Shown here in pieces: positions 42,301 through 51,005 of a stretch of DNA of 64,000 nt (its first letter is position 1; every line of letters starts with the position of its first letter). Location: positions 1-64,000 of the forward strand of contig CAVZQZ010000009.1 of NCBI GenBank assembly GCA_963777565.1, written 5' to 3'. Made by a program: the position numbers and the translations under genes. This DNA is from CALMEC01 sp963777565 (GTDB taxonomy: Bacteria > Actinomycetota > Thermoleophilia > Miltoncostaeales > Miltoncostaeaceae). The notes beneath the pieces are model-generated. The model worked only from the letters and a program-made list of their open reading frames with translations. It was not told the origin of the DNA and made no database searches.

Positions 42301-43158
42301 TCAGGGATCGTCAATCGCCTGGGACGGGACGTCGATACGGTCGAACAGGCGGTCCAGGGTGTCCTCCGGCAGGCCGGGCTGGCCGGTGTCGCCCAGGCCG
42401 AACGGGCCGGCCGGACGGTGGAAATCCGAGCCGCCGCTCGGCACCAGACGCAAGCGCCGGGCGATCTCCGCGTAGGCATCGCGCTGCTCCGGGCGATGCT
42501 CCGGCCGGTGGACCTCGATCCCGACCAGTCCGAACGTCGCCAGTCGCTGCACGAACGACGACAGATGCCTCGCCGGGAGGGCGAGCGACCCCGGATGCGC
42601 CAGCACTGGCACCCCGCCGGACTCGCGCACCACCCGCACGGCCGCATCCGGCTCAAGACCCTGCGACGGAACATGCGCCGGTCGCCCGTCCGCAAGCCAG
42701 CGGTCGAACGCCTCCTCCATCGTCGCCACGTGCCCGGCCTCGACGAGTGCCGCGGCGACATGGGGGCGGCCAAGCTGCCCGGCGGCCCGGCCCCTGACGT
42801 CGTCCCAGTCGAGCACGATCCCCAGTTCCGCCAGCCGCTCCACGATCCGCCGGATGCGCTGCTCGCGAAACGCGGAGACACCCGCCAGGCGATCCACCAG
42901 CGGCCGCGGAGCTGCGGCGGCGAAGTAGCCCAGAAGATGCATCGAACCGGTCGGCACACGCACCGTCAACTCGATGCCGGGAACCACCCGCACCCCGTAA
43001 ACCTTGCCCGCGGCGACGGCGGCCGGAACGCCCTCCATCGTGTCGTGATCGGTCAGCGCGAGCGTCCCCACCCGGGCCGTCGCCGCGGCGGCGATCAGTT
43101 CGAGTGGGTCGAGGTCGCCGTCCGACGCCGTACTGTGGCAGTGCAGATCGATCAGCAC
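42301..43158 (-). CDS. PHP-domain phosphoesterase (RNase AM / TrpH-YciV-like)
   Basis: Metal-dependent phosphoesterase; this family hydrolyses 3',5'-nucleoside bisphosphates and 5' ends of short RNAs. PHP motifs in order: IDLHCHSTASDGDLDPLEL (HxH...D), ALTDHDTMEG (DHD), VVPGIELTVR (GIE), VPVLAHPGSL (H-P), and SGGSDFHRPAGPFGLGDTG (SDFH). 285 residues, typical length. GTG start 43158. The nearest upstream region contains two palindromes that may regulate it and the divergent SUI1 gene. Confidence 0.87.
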   Translation of the reverse strand: MLIDLHCHSTASDGDLDPLELIAAAATARVGTLALTDHDTMEGVPAAVAAGKVYGVRVVPGIELTVRVPTGSMHLLGYFAAAAPRPLVDRLAGVSAFREQRIRRIVERLAELGIVLDWDDVRGRAAGQLGRPHVAAALVEAGHVATMEEAFDRWLADGRPAHVPSQGLEPDAAVRVVRESGGVPVLAHPGSLALPARHLSSFVQRLATFGLVGIEVHRPEHRPEQRDAYAEIARRLRLVPSGGSDFHRPAGPFGLGDTGQPGLPEDTLDRLFDRIDVPSQAIDDP

Positions 43159-43278
43159 GCCACGTGGTCCCAGCCCCCGGCCCGATGCACTCGCATGGAC
43201 GGTAGGCTAGTGGTGCAACATGGAAATCACGTTGGTGTCTCCGTGGCCGCGAGCGTCGCGATCCGGTGTCCTCGGTAT

Positions 43279-43301
43279 GGCGAATATGCCCGATATTCGC
43301 C
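43279..43301. promoter_or_regulatory. Palindromic operator-like site
   Basis: Perfect 9-bp arms GGCGAATAT and ATATTCGCC with a 5-nt spacer (GCCCG), between the divergent PHP and SUI1 genes (82 bp before ATG 43383). The symmetry is that of a dimeric repressor site; the protein is unknown. Confidence 0.5.
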
Positions 43302-43347
43302 ACGACCGGCCTCCACCGCCTCGCTCGCTTTCGCTCACGGGATACAG

Positions 43348-43361
43348 CACGTCATTTGACG
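43348..43361. promoter_or_regulatory. Second palindrome (ACGTCA/TGACGT)
   Basis: ACGTCA and TGACGT separated by TT, 21 bp before the SUI1 start; possibly bound by the same or another regulator. Confidence 0.35.
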
Positions 43362-43382
43362 TCACACCACTCTGGAACACCG

Positions 43383-43718
43383 ATGACGCGGATGCAGAAG
43401 CCAGCGAGGGCCAGTGTCGTCTTCTCCACCGGCACCGGTCGCGTGCGTGACGCGCCCGCGCGACCGGCCCCCTCTGGTACGCCCGGCGACGGCATCGTTC
43501 GCATCAGCCGCACCAAGGCCGGTCGCGGCGGCAAGACCGTGACCCTCGTCACCGGGCTCCCTCGCGCCGACGTCGAGGACGAAGCCAAGGCCCTCAAGCG
43601 CTTGTGCGGCAGCGGCGGGACGGTCAAGGACGGCGCGGTGGAGATCCAGGGCGACCACCGTCAGCGCATCGCCGACCACCTGACCGGCCGGTACAAGGTG
43701 AAACTCGCCGGCGGCTGA
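43383..43718 (+). CDS. SUI1/eIF1-like translation factor (YciH family)
   Basis: 111 residues. The SUI1 core is clear: VRISRTKAGRGGKTVTLVTG followed by DEAKALKRLCGSGGTVKDGA and VEIQGDHRQRIADHLTGRYK. Bacterial YciH binds the ribosome and can influence start selection; that it does so here is inferred. A basic N-terminal extension of ~40 residues precedes the fold (start ATG 43383; SD weak). The decarboxylase-like gene follows after 31 bp, probably in the same transcript. Confidence 0.88.
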   Translation: MTRMQKPARASVVFSTGTGRVRDAPARPAPSGTPGDGIVRISRTKAGRGGKTVTLVTGLPRADVEDEAKALKRLCGSGGTVKDGAVEIQGDHRQRIADHLTGRYKVKLAGG

Positions 43719-43749
43719 CCCGCGCGGCCCCCGACAGAACAGGAGCACC

Positions 43750-44421
43750 GTGTCCGAGCAAGTCCTCGTCGCACCGCAGTTGGTGATCAACAGCCGAATG
43801 CTCTACTTCGGGTGGATCCCCGAGGACCCGGACGCCCTCGCCCGGCTGCTGCCGCCGCAGCTTCGGCCGATCGCGAATCGTCAGCTCTTCATGGACCAGT
43901 GCGTCGTGGACGTCCCCGAGCAGACGTCGGGATTCGGCGCCTACTCGCTCACCTACTGCGGACTCGACCTCGACCGCACCGCACCCGACGGCCAAACGCC
44001 GAGCAGGTGGTGGACGCACTACTTCAACTCGTCCGGACGGATGCGCGACTACGCCGCCCAGCGAGGCGTCCCCGCCACCCCCGGCCGCACGACCATCAAG
44101 CTCACCGGCGACACCGTCGTCGCGACGACGTACTCGGAGGACACACCCGTCATCCGGTCCACCGCCAAGGTGGGCCTGCCCGGCATCACCGCGAGCGGCC
44201 AGCTTTCGTACATCACCGATCTCGGGGGGCGACTCGTCGACGGCATCTACCCGTGGATCGCGACCCTCGTCGACCCGTGGGAGGTGACGAGCCTCGAGTT
44301 CCTCGAGCCCAACCACTCCGTGTACGCGCTACGACCCGCCTCGCCGCTCCAGGTGACCTGGGGCTTCTATTCGCCCAACGCGTCGTTCTGCCACCCCGGC
44401 GGCGAGCACCAGATCGGTTAG
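43750..44421 (+). CDS. Acetoacetate decarboxylase-like protein
   Basis: 223 residues. Sequence pattern of the ADC fold: YFGWIPEDPDALARLLPPQL at the start (substrate-pocket segment common to ADC-like proteins), LDLDRTAPDGQTPSRWWTHY, then VVATTYSEDTPVIRSTAKVG, and the C-terminal APNHSVYALRPASPLQVTWG region. ADC enzymes decarboxylate beta-keto acids via a Schiff-base Lys; I see candidate Lys in STAKVGLP but cannot be sure it is catalytic, and many family members are non-decarboxylating. Likely co-transcribed with the SUI1-like gene. Confidence 0.6.
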   Translation: MSEQVLVAPQLVINSRMLYFGWIPEDPDALARLLPPQLRPIANRQLFMDQCVVDVPEQTSGFGAYSLTYCGLDLDRTAPDGQTPSRWWTHYFNSSGRMRDYAAQRGVPATPGRTTIKLTGDTVVATTYSEDTPVIRSTAKVGLPGITASGQLSYITDLGGRLVDGIYPWIATLVDPWEVTSLEFLEPNHSVYALRPASPLQVTWGFYSPNASFCHPGGEHQIG

Positions 44422-44428
44422 CGGAAGG

Positions 44429-45982
44429 CTACGCCGGGGCGCCGGGGCCGACCAGGCGGAGGCGCCGTCCAAACGCACGCTCGAAGATGGGCCCCTCCTG
44501 CCCGGCGGACCAGAGCGCCACGGACGGCTCCTCGGGGGCCCGAAGCGTCAGCGTGATCGTCTCACCGCGCCCGTCGATGTCGACGCCCTGCACGACCTGC
44601 GCCCGGTCGCGCTCGAGTTGCTCGGCCAGGCGGAGGCACGAGGCGAGCCGCCAGAGGCGCTCCTCGTCGCCGTCCTCCAGCACCGGCCGCATCCAGTCGA
44701 AGTTGGGGGGCGACTTGCGGTGGGCGCGCACGAGGAGCGCCACCAGCGCCAGCTCCCGGTGCGTAAACCCCGGAAGGCCCGCGTTGAGAATGAGGTAGAA
44801 GCCGTGCTTGTGGTGGTCGTGGTAGTCCACGATGACGCCAATGTCGTGGAGCATGGCCGCGCTCCAGAGCAATTCGCGCTCGAGCTGGTCGGCGCCGTGC
44901 AGTCCCGTCCGTGCGGTGCCGTCGAAGATCTCGAGCGCGAGCCGCGCGACGTGCTGGGTGTGGGGCCGGTCATACCCGTACCGCAGGGCCACGTTGAGCA
45001 CGCTCGCTCTCCGCACGTCGGGGAAGAGCGGCGGGTCGGCGGGCGCGAGGAAGCGCTCGTAGAAGAGCCCCTCGCGAAGCCCCTGGCTGCAGATCGAAAT
45101 CGCGGTCGCGCCGACCCGCTCCATGACGACGTCGATCGTCAGCGCGCCGGCCAGGATGATGTCGGCCCGATCGGCCTTGAGCCCGGGAATGCGCTGGCGC
45201 TGCCCGACGGGCAAGCGGAAGAGGGCCTCGATGATCTCGCCGAGCGTTCCTCGCTCCAGCTCGTAGCCGTGGATCTCCGACAGCGGGTACTCGGAGGCGC
45301 GCTGCGCCATGGCCGCCAGGGTGCGCACGGCGCCCCCGGTGCCGACGAGCGGGAGGCCGCTCGGGGCGAGCCAGCCTGAGCGCGCGAGGACGTCGCTCAC
45401 GTGCCGTCGCAGCGCCTTGAGTTCGCTTCGCTTCGACCGGGGGGTGCGGAGGAACGCCTCCGTCATCCGGACGGCGCCGATCGGCTCGCTCAGGGTTCGC
45501 TCGAGCGCCCGGCGTGAGACGCGGCCCACCTGGGCGCTCCCACCCCCCACGTCGACGAATAGACCGTCTTCGAGGGTGGTGCTGTTCACGATCCCGAGGT
45601 AGCTGTAGTAGGCCTCCTCCTCCCGCGACAGCACCCGGGCCTCCATGCCCTGCTCGGCGAAGGCGGCGAGCACCGCCGCCTTATTCGACGCGTCGCGCAC
45701 CGCGCTGGTCGCCGCCACCACGACCTCGTCCACGCCGGTGGTGCGGCAGAACGCCGCGTAGGTGTGGACTGCGGCGGCTCCGCGTGCGATGGCGTCGGGT
45801 TGGAGCTCGCCGTCGCTCATGCCGGCCGAGAGGCGGACCGGTTCCCTGATCTCGTCCGTCAGGGCGAAGGCGCCGCCCGGGCGTGCCCTGAACACCACCA
45901 GCCGGAAGCTGTTCGAGCCCAGGTCGACGATTGCGATGCGCCGCTCGCGGCGCTCGCCCGTCTCGGGCGCTACCCTAGACAT
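44429..45982 (-). CDS. Ppx/GppA-family phosphatase with C-terminal HD domain
   Basis: Exopolyphosphatase/guanosine pentaphosphatase. The actin-like N-half has the phosphate-binding AIVDLGSNSFRLVVF, VVAATSAVRDASNKAAVLAA, GLFVDVGGGSAQVGRV and LVGTGGAVRTLAAMAQRASE. The C-terminal ~200 residues form an HD-type helical domain (LLWSAAMLHDIGVIVDYHDH with HD, then HHKHGFYLI and ERLWRLASCLRLAEQLERDR), as in E. coli GppA. 517 residues. ATG 45982 is immediately next to the divergent RelA-type HD gene, so the two share a control region. Links polyphosphate and (p)ppGpp metabolism, known for this family. Confidence 0.9.
   Translation of the reverse strand: MSRVAPETGERRERRIAIVDLGSNSFRLVVFRARPGGAFALTDEIREPVRLSAGMSDGELQPDAIARGAAAVHTYAAFCRTTGVDEVVVAATSAVRDASNKAAVLAAFAEQGMEARVLSREEEAYYSYLGIVNSTTLEDGLFVDVGGGSAQVGRVSRRALERTLSEPIGAVRMTEAFLRTPRSKRSELKALRRHVSDVLARSGWLAPSGLPLVGTGGAVRTLAAMAQRASEYPLSEIHGYELERGTLGEIIEALFRLPVGQRQRIPGLKADRADIILAGALTIDVVMERVGATAISICSQGLREGLFYERFLAPADPPLFPDVRRASVLNVALRYGYDRPHTQHVARLALEIFDGTARTGLHGADQLERELLWSAAMLHDIGVIVDYHDHHKHGFYLILNAGLPGFTHRELALVALLVRAHRKSPPNFDWMRPVLEDGDEERLWRLASCLRLAEQLERDRAQVVQGVDIDGRGETITLTLRAPEEPSVALWSAGQEGPIFERAFGRRLRLVGPGAPA
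45971..45976 (+). promoter_or_regulatory. -10 box TACCCT of RelA-type HD gene
   Basis: TACCCT ends 7 nt before ATG 45984 (4 nt before ATG 45981). It lies inside the divergent ppx/gppA coding sequence. Confidence 0.4.
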
Positions 45983-45983
45983 G

Positions 45984-46691
45984 ATGACCTCACCGCTGCG
46001 TCCCCCCTCGGTCCAGGAAGCGAGTGAGGCGTTGGCGCCGATCGCACCCGTCGCTCTTGCCTGGCCGACGGCCTTCGACACGTCCGAGGCGGTCGAACGC
46101 GCGTGGGTCGTTTTCGCGGCGAACCATCCCCAGTCGGAGCGCACCGCGTTGCGCCAGGCCCTTGCCTTCGCTCGGGCCCGGCACGGCGAGCAATGCCGCC
46201 GGGGTTCCGACACGCCCTACTGGGTTCACCTCGTCCGTGTCGGGTTGGAGCTGGCGCGCTGGGGGGAGACCTCGCCGGGGCTGTTCCAGGCCGCGCTGCT
46301 GCACGATGTCGTCGAGGATACGCCGACCACGCTCGCGGAAGTGCAGGAGGGCTTCGGTCCAGAGGTCGCAGTGCTCGTCGATTGGCTCACCGCGCCCGAA
46401 AGTCACGAAGGCGAGGCCCTGAAGGCCTATTACGAGCGGCTGGCGGCCGATGGTCCACCCGAGGCGCACATCCTCAAGCTGGCGGACCGTACCGACAACC
46501 TTCGCAGCATCCAGGCGCTGGTCATGCGCTCGGGTGGCAGGCACCGCCGGTGGGCGGCCCGCTACCTCGCGCAGACCCAGGCGCACGTCATTCCGCTGAC
46601 TGCGGATGCCCCGTCGATCGCCCGGGTCGCACTCGTCACGGCGATGGCCGACCTCGCCCCGCTGGTCGACGAGTGCCTTACCGAGTCCTAA
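45984..46691 (+). CDS. RelA/SpoT-type HD-domain (p)ppGpp hydrolase-like protein
   Basis: 235 residues. The HD core is SDTPYWVHLVRVGLELARWG, FQAALLHDVVEDTPTTLAEV (HD and ED pairs binding Mn2+) and VLVDWLTAPESHEGEALKAY followed by AHILKLADRTDNLRSIQALV (the K-x-x-D-R-x-x-N motif of SpoT-type hydrolases). No synthetase or TGS domain: a small alarmone hydrolase like MESH1. The ATG starts against the ppx/gppA start codon on the other strand, which suggests joint control of alarmone levels. A preceding ATG (45981) is also possible. Confidence 0.85.
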   Translation: MTSPLRPPSVQEASEALAPIAPVALAWPTAFDTSEAVERAWVVFAANHPQSERTALRQALAFARARHGEQCRRGSDTPYWVHLVRVGLELARWGETSPGLFQAALLHDVVEDTPTTLAEVQEGFGPEVAVLVDWLTAPESHEGEALKAYYERLAADGPPEAHILKLADRTDNLRSIQALVMRSGGRHRRWAARYLAQTQAHVIPLTADAPSIARVALVTAMADLAPLVDECLTES

Positions 46692-46769
46692 TCCGCACGC
46701 AACTCCGCCGCCATATGCGCTGGAGAGGATCCTGCCGTCATGTCGCACCATTCCAAGGAGCGTCTCCTG

Positions 46770-46928
46770 ATGAGCAGCACCACGGCAGTCCCGCTCGAAC
46801 GGATCCAGTCGTTGCTCGAGCGTCTCGACCCGTTGTTCGACGAGCCATGCACCGTCCCGGGTTGCATCCACCTGAACACCGACGTGCACGTACTGCACGA
46901 CGTGGTCGCAGGACAGATCGCCGCATGA
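46770..46928 (+). CDS. Small hypothetical protein
   Basis: 52 residues from ATG 46770, ten bases after a clear Shine-Dalgarno AAGGAG (46755-46760). Contains LERIQSLLERLDPLFDEPCT as a helix and a CTVPGCIH patch with two Cys and a His. A start at 46740 would add ten residues but has no ribosome site. No family recognised. Confidence 0.5.
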   Translation: MSSTTAVPLERIQSLLERLDPLFDEPCTVPGCIHLNTDVHVLHDVVAGQIAA

Positions 46929-46948
46929 ACTGAGAGCCGGTCCCGGCG

Positions 46949-48125
46949 TCACGGCCGCTGATCGATCTCCTCGAGATACGGCGGCGTCGATGTCGGGGTG
47001 AGCGCGAGCCGGCCGGCGGCGAGACGTTCGAGCGCCTCGCCGGCCAGCTCGCGTCGCCAGCCGCCGGCGAGCGGGAAATCCGCGCCGTTCCCCTGGATGC
47101 AGGCGGCCAGATAGGCCTCGATCTCGTCTCGGGTGGCGAGGAGCGGCGCAGCAAGCTCCGCGGCGTCGGCACGCACGCCGACGATGAGCTGACCCAGGGT
47201 CGCCAGCACCGACACGCGCGCCGCGAGGTCGGGACGCATCTGCCGGCCCAGCTCAATCGGCGCTTCCTCGACGCCCCGCCGAACCGCCTCCAGGAGCTCG
47301 CCGATCTCGCGCTCCCGGATGCGCTCGGTGAGCCCCCGCACCCGCGCCAGCCCGGATCCGTCGGAGGGCTTGCGCCTCGCGACGTCGAGCGCCAGCCGGT
47401 CCTGCATGATCCACGCGGGTGGGCGATCGCGACGCTGAGCCTCGAGTTCGCGCCAGGCTCCCACCTCACGCAGCACCGCCCGGTCTCGGGATGTGAGGCT
47501 GCCGTGGCCCTTGATCTTCCGCCATGCGTCCATGGGCTCCGTGACGAACCGCGCGTCGGGGCCGTAGCGGCGCTCGTGCTCCTCCTGGACCCAGTCGCCA
47601 CGGCGACGCTCCGCGACCCGGCGCGTCAACTCGTCATGCAGCGGGAGAAGGAAGAGGACGTCATTCGCGGCGTAGCGAGCTGAGCGTCGTAGAGCGGGCG
47701 ACGGCTCCAGTCGGTGTAGCGCTCGCTCTTGTCGATCCGAACCTGGAGGACGCGCTCGAGGAGTGTCGCAAGGCACTGGCCGGCGCCCAGGCCGACGAAG
47801 CCGGCGGTGAGCTGCACGTCGGCGATGCGGCGGGGGCGTGTGCCGAAGTCGAGGCCCAGGAGCGTGAGGTCGGCGGATGGCGCGTGCATGATCGTCTCGA
47901 CGTCGGGATCCGCGACGAGCTCGGCGAGCGGCTCGAGCGGCGCGCCCTCGATCGGGTCGACGAGCGCCACCTCGTTCTCGACGCTGATCTGCGCGAGACA
48001 GGGGATGGGGCGTAGGTTCGCTCCCACAGGAACTCGAGGTCGAGTGCGAAGCGACCGGCGCTTCGGGCCTGCCGGGCGAGCTCCTCGACCCCGGCGCGGT
48101 CTCGGATCACTGGCGTGGCCGGCAT
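46949..48125 (-). CDS. Ribonuclease D-like 3'-5' exonuclease (frameshifted)
   Basis: tRNA-processing exonuclease of the DEDD superfamily with an HRDC-type tail. Read across three frames: DRAGVEELARQARSAGRFAL then DLEFLWERTYAP (DxE motif), PIPCLAQISVENEVALVDPI, VETIMHAPSADLTLLGLDFG, IADVQLTAGFVGLGAGQCLA, VRIDKSERYTDWSRRPLYDA, then RYAANDVLFLLPLHDELTRR (Y-x-x-x-D) and a C-terminal HRDC-like part (WRKIKGHGSLTSRDRAVLRE; LLATRDEIEAYLAACIQGNG). Two breaks: near 48015 (a missing C in a C-run) and near 47680 (adding one C restores QLRYAANDV). Likely consensus errors. ATG 48125 has a leaderless -10 box. Confidence 0.82.
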
Positions 48126-48131
48126 CTCCGC

Positions 48132-48138
48132 TACCCTA
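48132..48138. promoter_or_regulatory. Overlapping divergent -10 boxes (RNase D and ABC-F)
   Basis: TACCCT (48132-48137, plus) is 8 nt before GTG 48146; TAGGGT on the minus strand (48138-48133) is 7 nt before ATG 48125. Both genes appear leaderless and the two -10 elements share five bases, so RNA polymerase can use only one direction at a time. Confidence 0.5.
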
Positions 48139-48145
48139 CCCCGTC

Positions 48146-50009
48146 GTGCACGTGGTCGATCTCGCAAGTCGTTCGGCGCCCGAACCCTGTTCGATGGCCT
48201 GTCGTTCCGCCTCGATCCGGGCGACCGCCTGGCGGTTGTCGGGCGCAACGGGGACGGGAAGACCACCCTGTTGCGGTTCATCGCGGGCCAGCTCCCGCCC
48301 GACACGGGCGAGGTCACGCTCGCCAAGGGCGCGGTCGTGGCCCTGCACGACCAGCGCCCGCCGCTGGGCCGGGAGATCAGCCTCGGCGAGTACGTCGCCG
48401 AGGGCCTCGCGGCGGTCCAGAGGGTGGAGCGGACCCTCGCCGAACTCGAGGCCCGCATGGCCGCCGGCGACCATGGACCCGACGTGCTCGGCGCCTACGA
48501 CCGAGCACAGCGGGAGCTCGACCGGCCGGCGGGTACGCCTGGGGCGCATGGATCGAGCGCGTGCAGCGCGGACTCGGCATCGACCCGGATTGGCTCGATC
48601 GGCCGCTCGGCTCCTTCTCGGGCGGTGAGCTCACCCGAGCGTCGCTCGCCCGCGCGCTCGTGTCGCGGCCCGACGTGCTGTTGCTCGACGAGCCGACGAA
48701 CCACCTCGACCTGCAGTCGGTGGAGTGGCTCGAGACCGCGCTCGCCGAGGTGGACGCGACGATCGTCCTCGTCTCCCACGACCGGTGGTTCCTGGAGTCG
48801 GTCACCACCAAGGTCCTCGAGCTCGACGACCGACGCGGCCGCATCTGGCCGATGGGCTACTCGGCATTCCGAAGCGCAAAGGCGGAGGCCCTCGCCAAGC
48901 AGGCATCCCTGGCGGAGGCGCAAGCGCGGGAGATCGCGCGCCTCGAGCGATTCGTGGAGCGGTGGAGCGCCGGCACCCGTGCGCGGCAGGCGCAGTCGCG
49001 CGCCAAGCAGCTCGGACGGATCGAACGGATTGCGCCACCCTCACGGGAACGGTCCCTCGCGTTCGGGTTTCCCAAGACCGAGCAAACCGGCCGCCTGGTT
49101 CTCGAGGCCGACGGCCTGACTGTCGCCGCAGGCGACGCAACGCTGCTGGAGGACATCAGCCTCGCCATCGAGCGCGGGCAGCGGGTCGCCGTGGTCGGGC
49201 CCAACGGCGCCGGCAAGACGACTCTGGTCGAGACGCTCATCGGCAAGCGACGGCCGCCGGCCGGCCGTGTGAGCCTCGGGCATCGCGTGAGCGTGGGCTA
49301 TTTCTCCCAGCACGCGGCGGAGCTCGATCCGGATCGCACCGTCGTCGAGACGGTGCTCGGTGGTACCGCCCTCACCAATACGCAGGCGCGCACGCTGCTG
49401 GGGCGGTTCCTCTTTCCCGGCGAGGCCGCCGACCGTCGTGTGGAGGCCCTGTCGGGTGGGGAGCGCCGGCGGCTGTCGCTGGTGCGGCTGATCGCCCACG
49501 GCGGCAACCTGCTGGTGCTCGACGAGCCGACGAACCACCTCGACATCGAAAGCCGCGAGGCGCTCGAGGAGGCGATCGGCGCCTACGACGGCACCGTCGT
49601 GCTCGTCTCGCACGACCGCGCGCTCATCGATCTCGTCGCCACGCACACCCTCGCGATCGAAGATGGCGCCCTGCGCCTCCGCGCCGGTGGCTACTCCGAC
49701 CTCATACGGCTGCGCGAGGCACCCCCGGCGGTTCCGGTGGCCGACCCACCGGCCGCCCGGAAGGCGTCCGCACCGAAGCGGCCCGCCGCCCAGAAGCCGC
49801 CCCGGCGGCTGCGCGAGGTCGAGCGGATCGAGACGAAGATCGCCGACTTGGAGGAGGAGTTGCGCGGCCTCGAGCAGCGGCTCGGCGATCCAGAGGTGCT
49901 CGCCGACCGGGAGGCCGTCGCCGCCGCAGGCGAACGTCATCGCGGCGTCGAGCAGGAGATCGCATGGCTGCTTCGCGAATGGGAGGAAGCGGTCGAAGCG
50001 GGAGCCTGA
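48146..50009 (+). CDS. ABC-F-family ATPase (frameshifted near the start)
   Basis: Two ABC domains in one chain without membrane segments: ABC-F proteins act on ribosomes (translation or antibiotic protection). Domain 1: TLFDGLSFRLDPGDRLAVVG, RNGDGKTTLLRF (Walker A), FSGGELTRASLARALVSRPD (signature), VLLLDEPTNHLDLQSVEWLE (Walker B). Domain 2: AVVGPNGAGKTTLVETLIGK, LSGGERRRLSLVRLIAHGGN, LLVLDEPTNHLDIESREALE. A linker helix (KQASLAEAQAREIARLERFV) and a C-terminal coiled coil (RIETKIADLEEELRGLEQRL) follow, as in the Uup/EttA group. Breaks near 48160 (missing A) and 48530. GTG 48146. Confidence 0.88.
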
Positions 50010-50048
50010 GCCCTAACGCAGCCCGGCGATTCCGTGGAAGGGGCACGC

Positions 50049-50054
50049 TACGAT
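50049..50054 (+). promoter_or_regulatory. -10 box TACGAT, leaderless promoter of rhomboid-copCD-ycnI operon
   Basis: TACGAT ends 9 nt before ATG 50064; no Shine-Dalgarno. It would drive the three-gene operon. Confidence 0.45.
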
Positions 50055-50063
50055 CAATCGCTG

Positions 50064-51005
50064 ATGGACGATCGCGCGACCGTCGCCGAGTCGACGCCCA
50101 CCTGCTACCGCCATCACGACCGCGAGACGCTCGTCTCGTGCTCGTCGTGCGACCGCCCGATCTGCACGTCGTGCATGGTCCAGTCGGCCGTGGGCGTGAA
50201 GTGCCCCGAGTGTGCCGGTCGCCCCACCGGCGCCGCGCGCCTTAAACCGCGGCCCGTCGCGCGCGGCACCGCCTACGTGACGAAGACGCTGATCGCGTTC
50301 AACGTCGCCGTGTTCATCCTTCAGATGCTCACCGACCGCGGCAGCGTCGGCCGGGGCATCAGCGGAGACATCGCCTCGAACGGGTGGCTCGACGCCCCCG
50401 ACGTGGCGGCCGGCGACTGGTGGCGCCTGGTGACGTCGGCGTTCCTGCACGCGGGAATCGCCCACCTCGCCTTCAACATGATCGCCCTCTGGTACCTCGG
50501 CACCGCCCTCGAGTCGTATGTCGGGCCGCTGCGCTTCGGGTTGATCTACTTGGGGTCGGTGCTCTGGGGGTCTGCCGGCGCGTTGCTGTTCGCCCCGCTG
50601 AGCCCGACGGTGGGGGCGTCGGGCGGGGTCTTTGGGATCATGGCCGCGATCCTCGTGCTGCAGCGTCAGCGCGGCATCAGCATCGTCGGCGACGTGGGCA
50701 TCTGGCTCGGCATCAACCTCGTCATCACCTTCACGTTGCCCGGGATCTCGATCGGGGGCCATCTCGGCGGCATCGTCGGCGGCGCCGCGACGGCCTTCGC
50801 GCTCTCGAGCTTCGGGAAGGGACACATCGCGGCCCGCACCCTGGCGCCCGTCGCGGTCGCGGCCACGATGGGTGTACTCGTGCTTGGTGTCGTGGTCTCG
50901 CTCGTCGCGGCCGATCGCAAGGCCTTGCCGTCGTCGGCGTCGGCCGGGACGACGATCGCCATCGTCCAGACCGTCTCGCCGGCGCCCCGGGCGGCGCCTC
51001 GGTGA
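50064..51005 (+). CDS. Rhomboid-family intramembrane protease with N-terminal zinc finger
   Basis: 313 residues. The N-terminal ~60 residues form a B-box-like zinc finger (TCYRHHDRETLVSCSSCDRP; CTSCMVQSAVGVKCPECAGR). The rhomboid core has six membrane helices with the catalytic Ser in SPTVGASGGVFGIMAAILVL (GASG) and the partner His in ISIGGHLGGIVGGAATAFAL, plus the HAGIAHLAFNMIALWYLG helix with the conserved His and Asn. A seventh helix (TLAPVAVAATMGVLVLGVVV) and a Pro/Ala tail follow. Substrate unknown. GTGA overlap with copCD. Confidence 0.88.
   Translation: MDDRATVAESTPTCYRHHDRETLVSCSSCDRPICTSCMVQSAVGVKCPECAGRPTGAARLKPRPVARGTAYVTKTLIAFNVAVFILQMLTDRGSVGRGISGDIASNGWLDAPDVAAGDWWRLVTSAFLHAGIAHLAFNMIALWYLGTALESYVGPLRFGLIYLGSVLWGSAGALLFAPLSPTVGASGGVFGIMAAILVLQRQRGISIVGDVGIWLGINLVITFTLPGISIGGHLGGIVGGAATAFALSSFGKGHIAARTLAPVAVAATMGVLVLGVVVSLVAADRKALPSSASAGTTIAIVQTVSPAPRAAPR

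Noticed and set aside
49041..49940. Minus-strand frame opposite ABC-F
   Set aside because: Mirror of conserved ABC-F sequence; no independent features.
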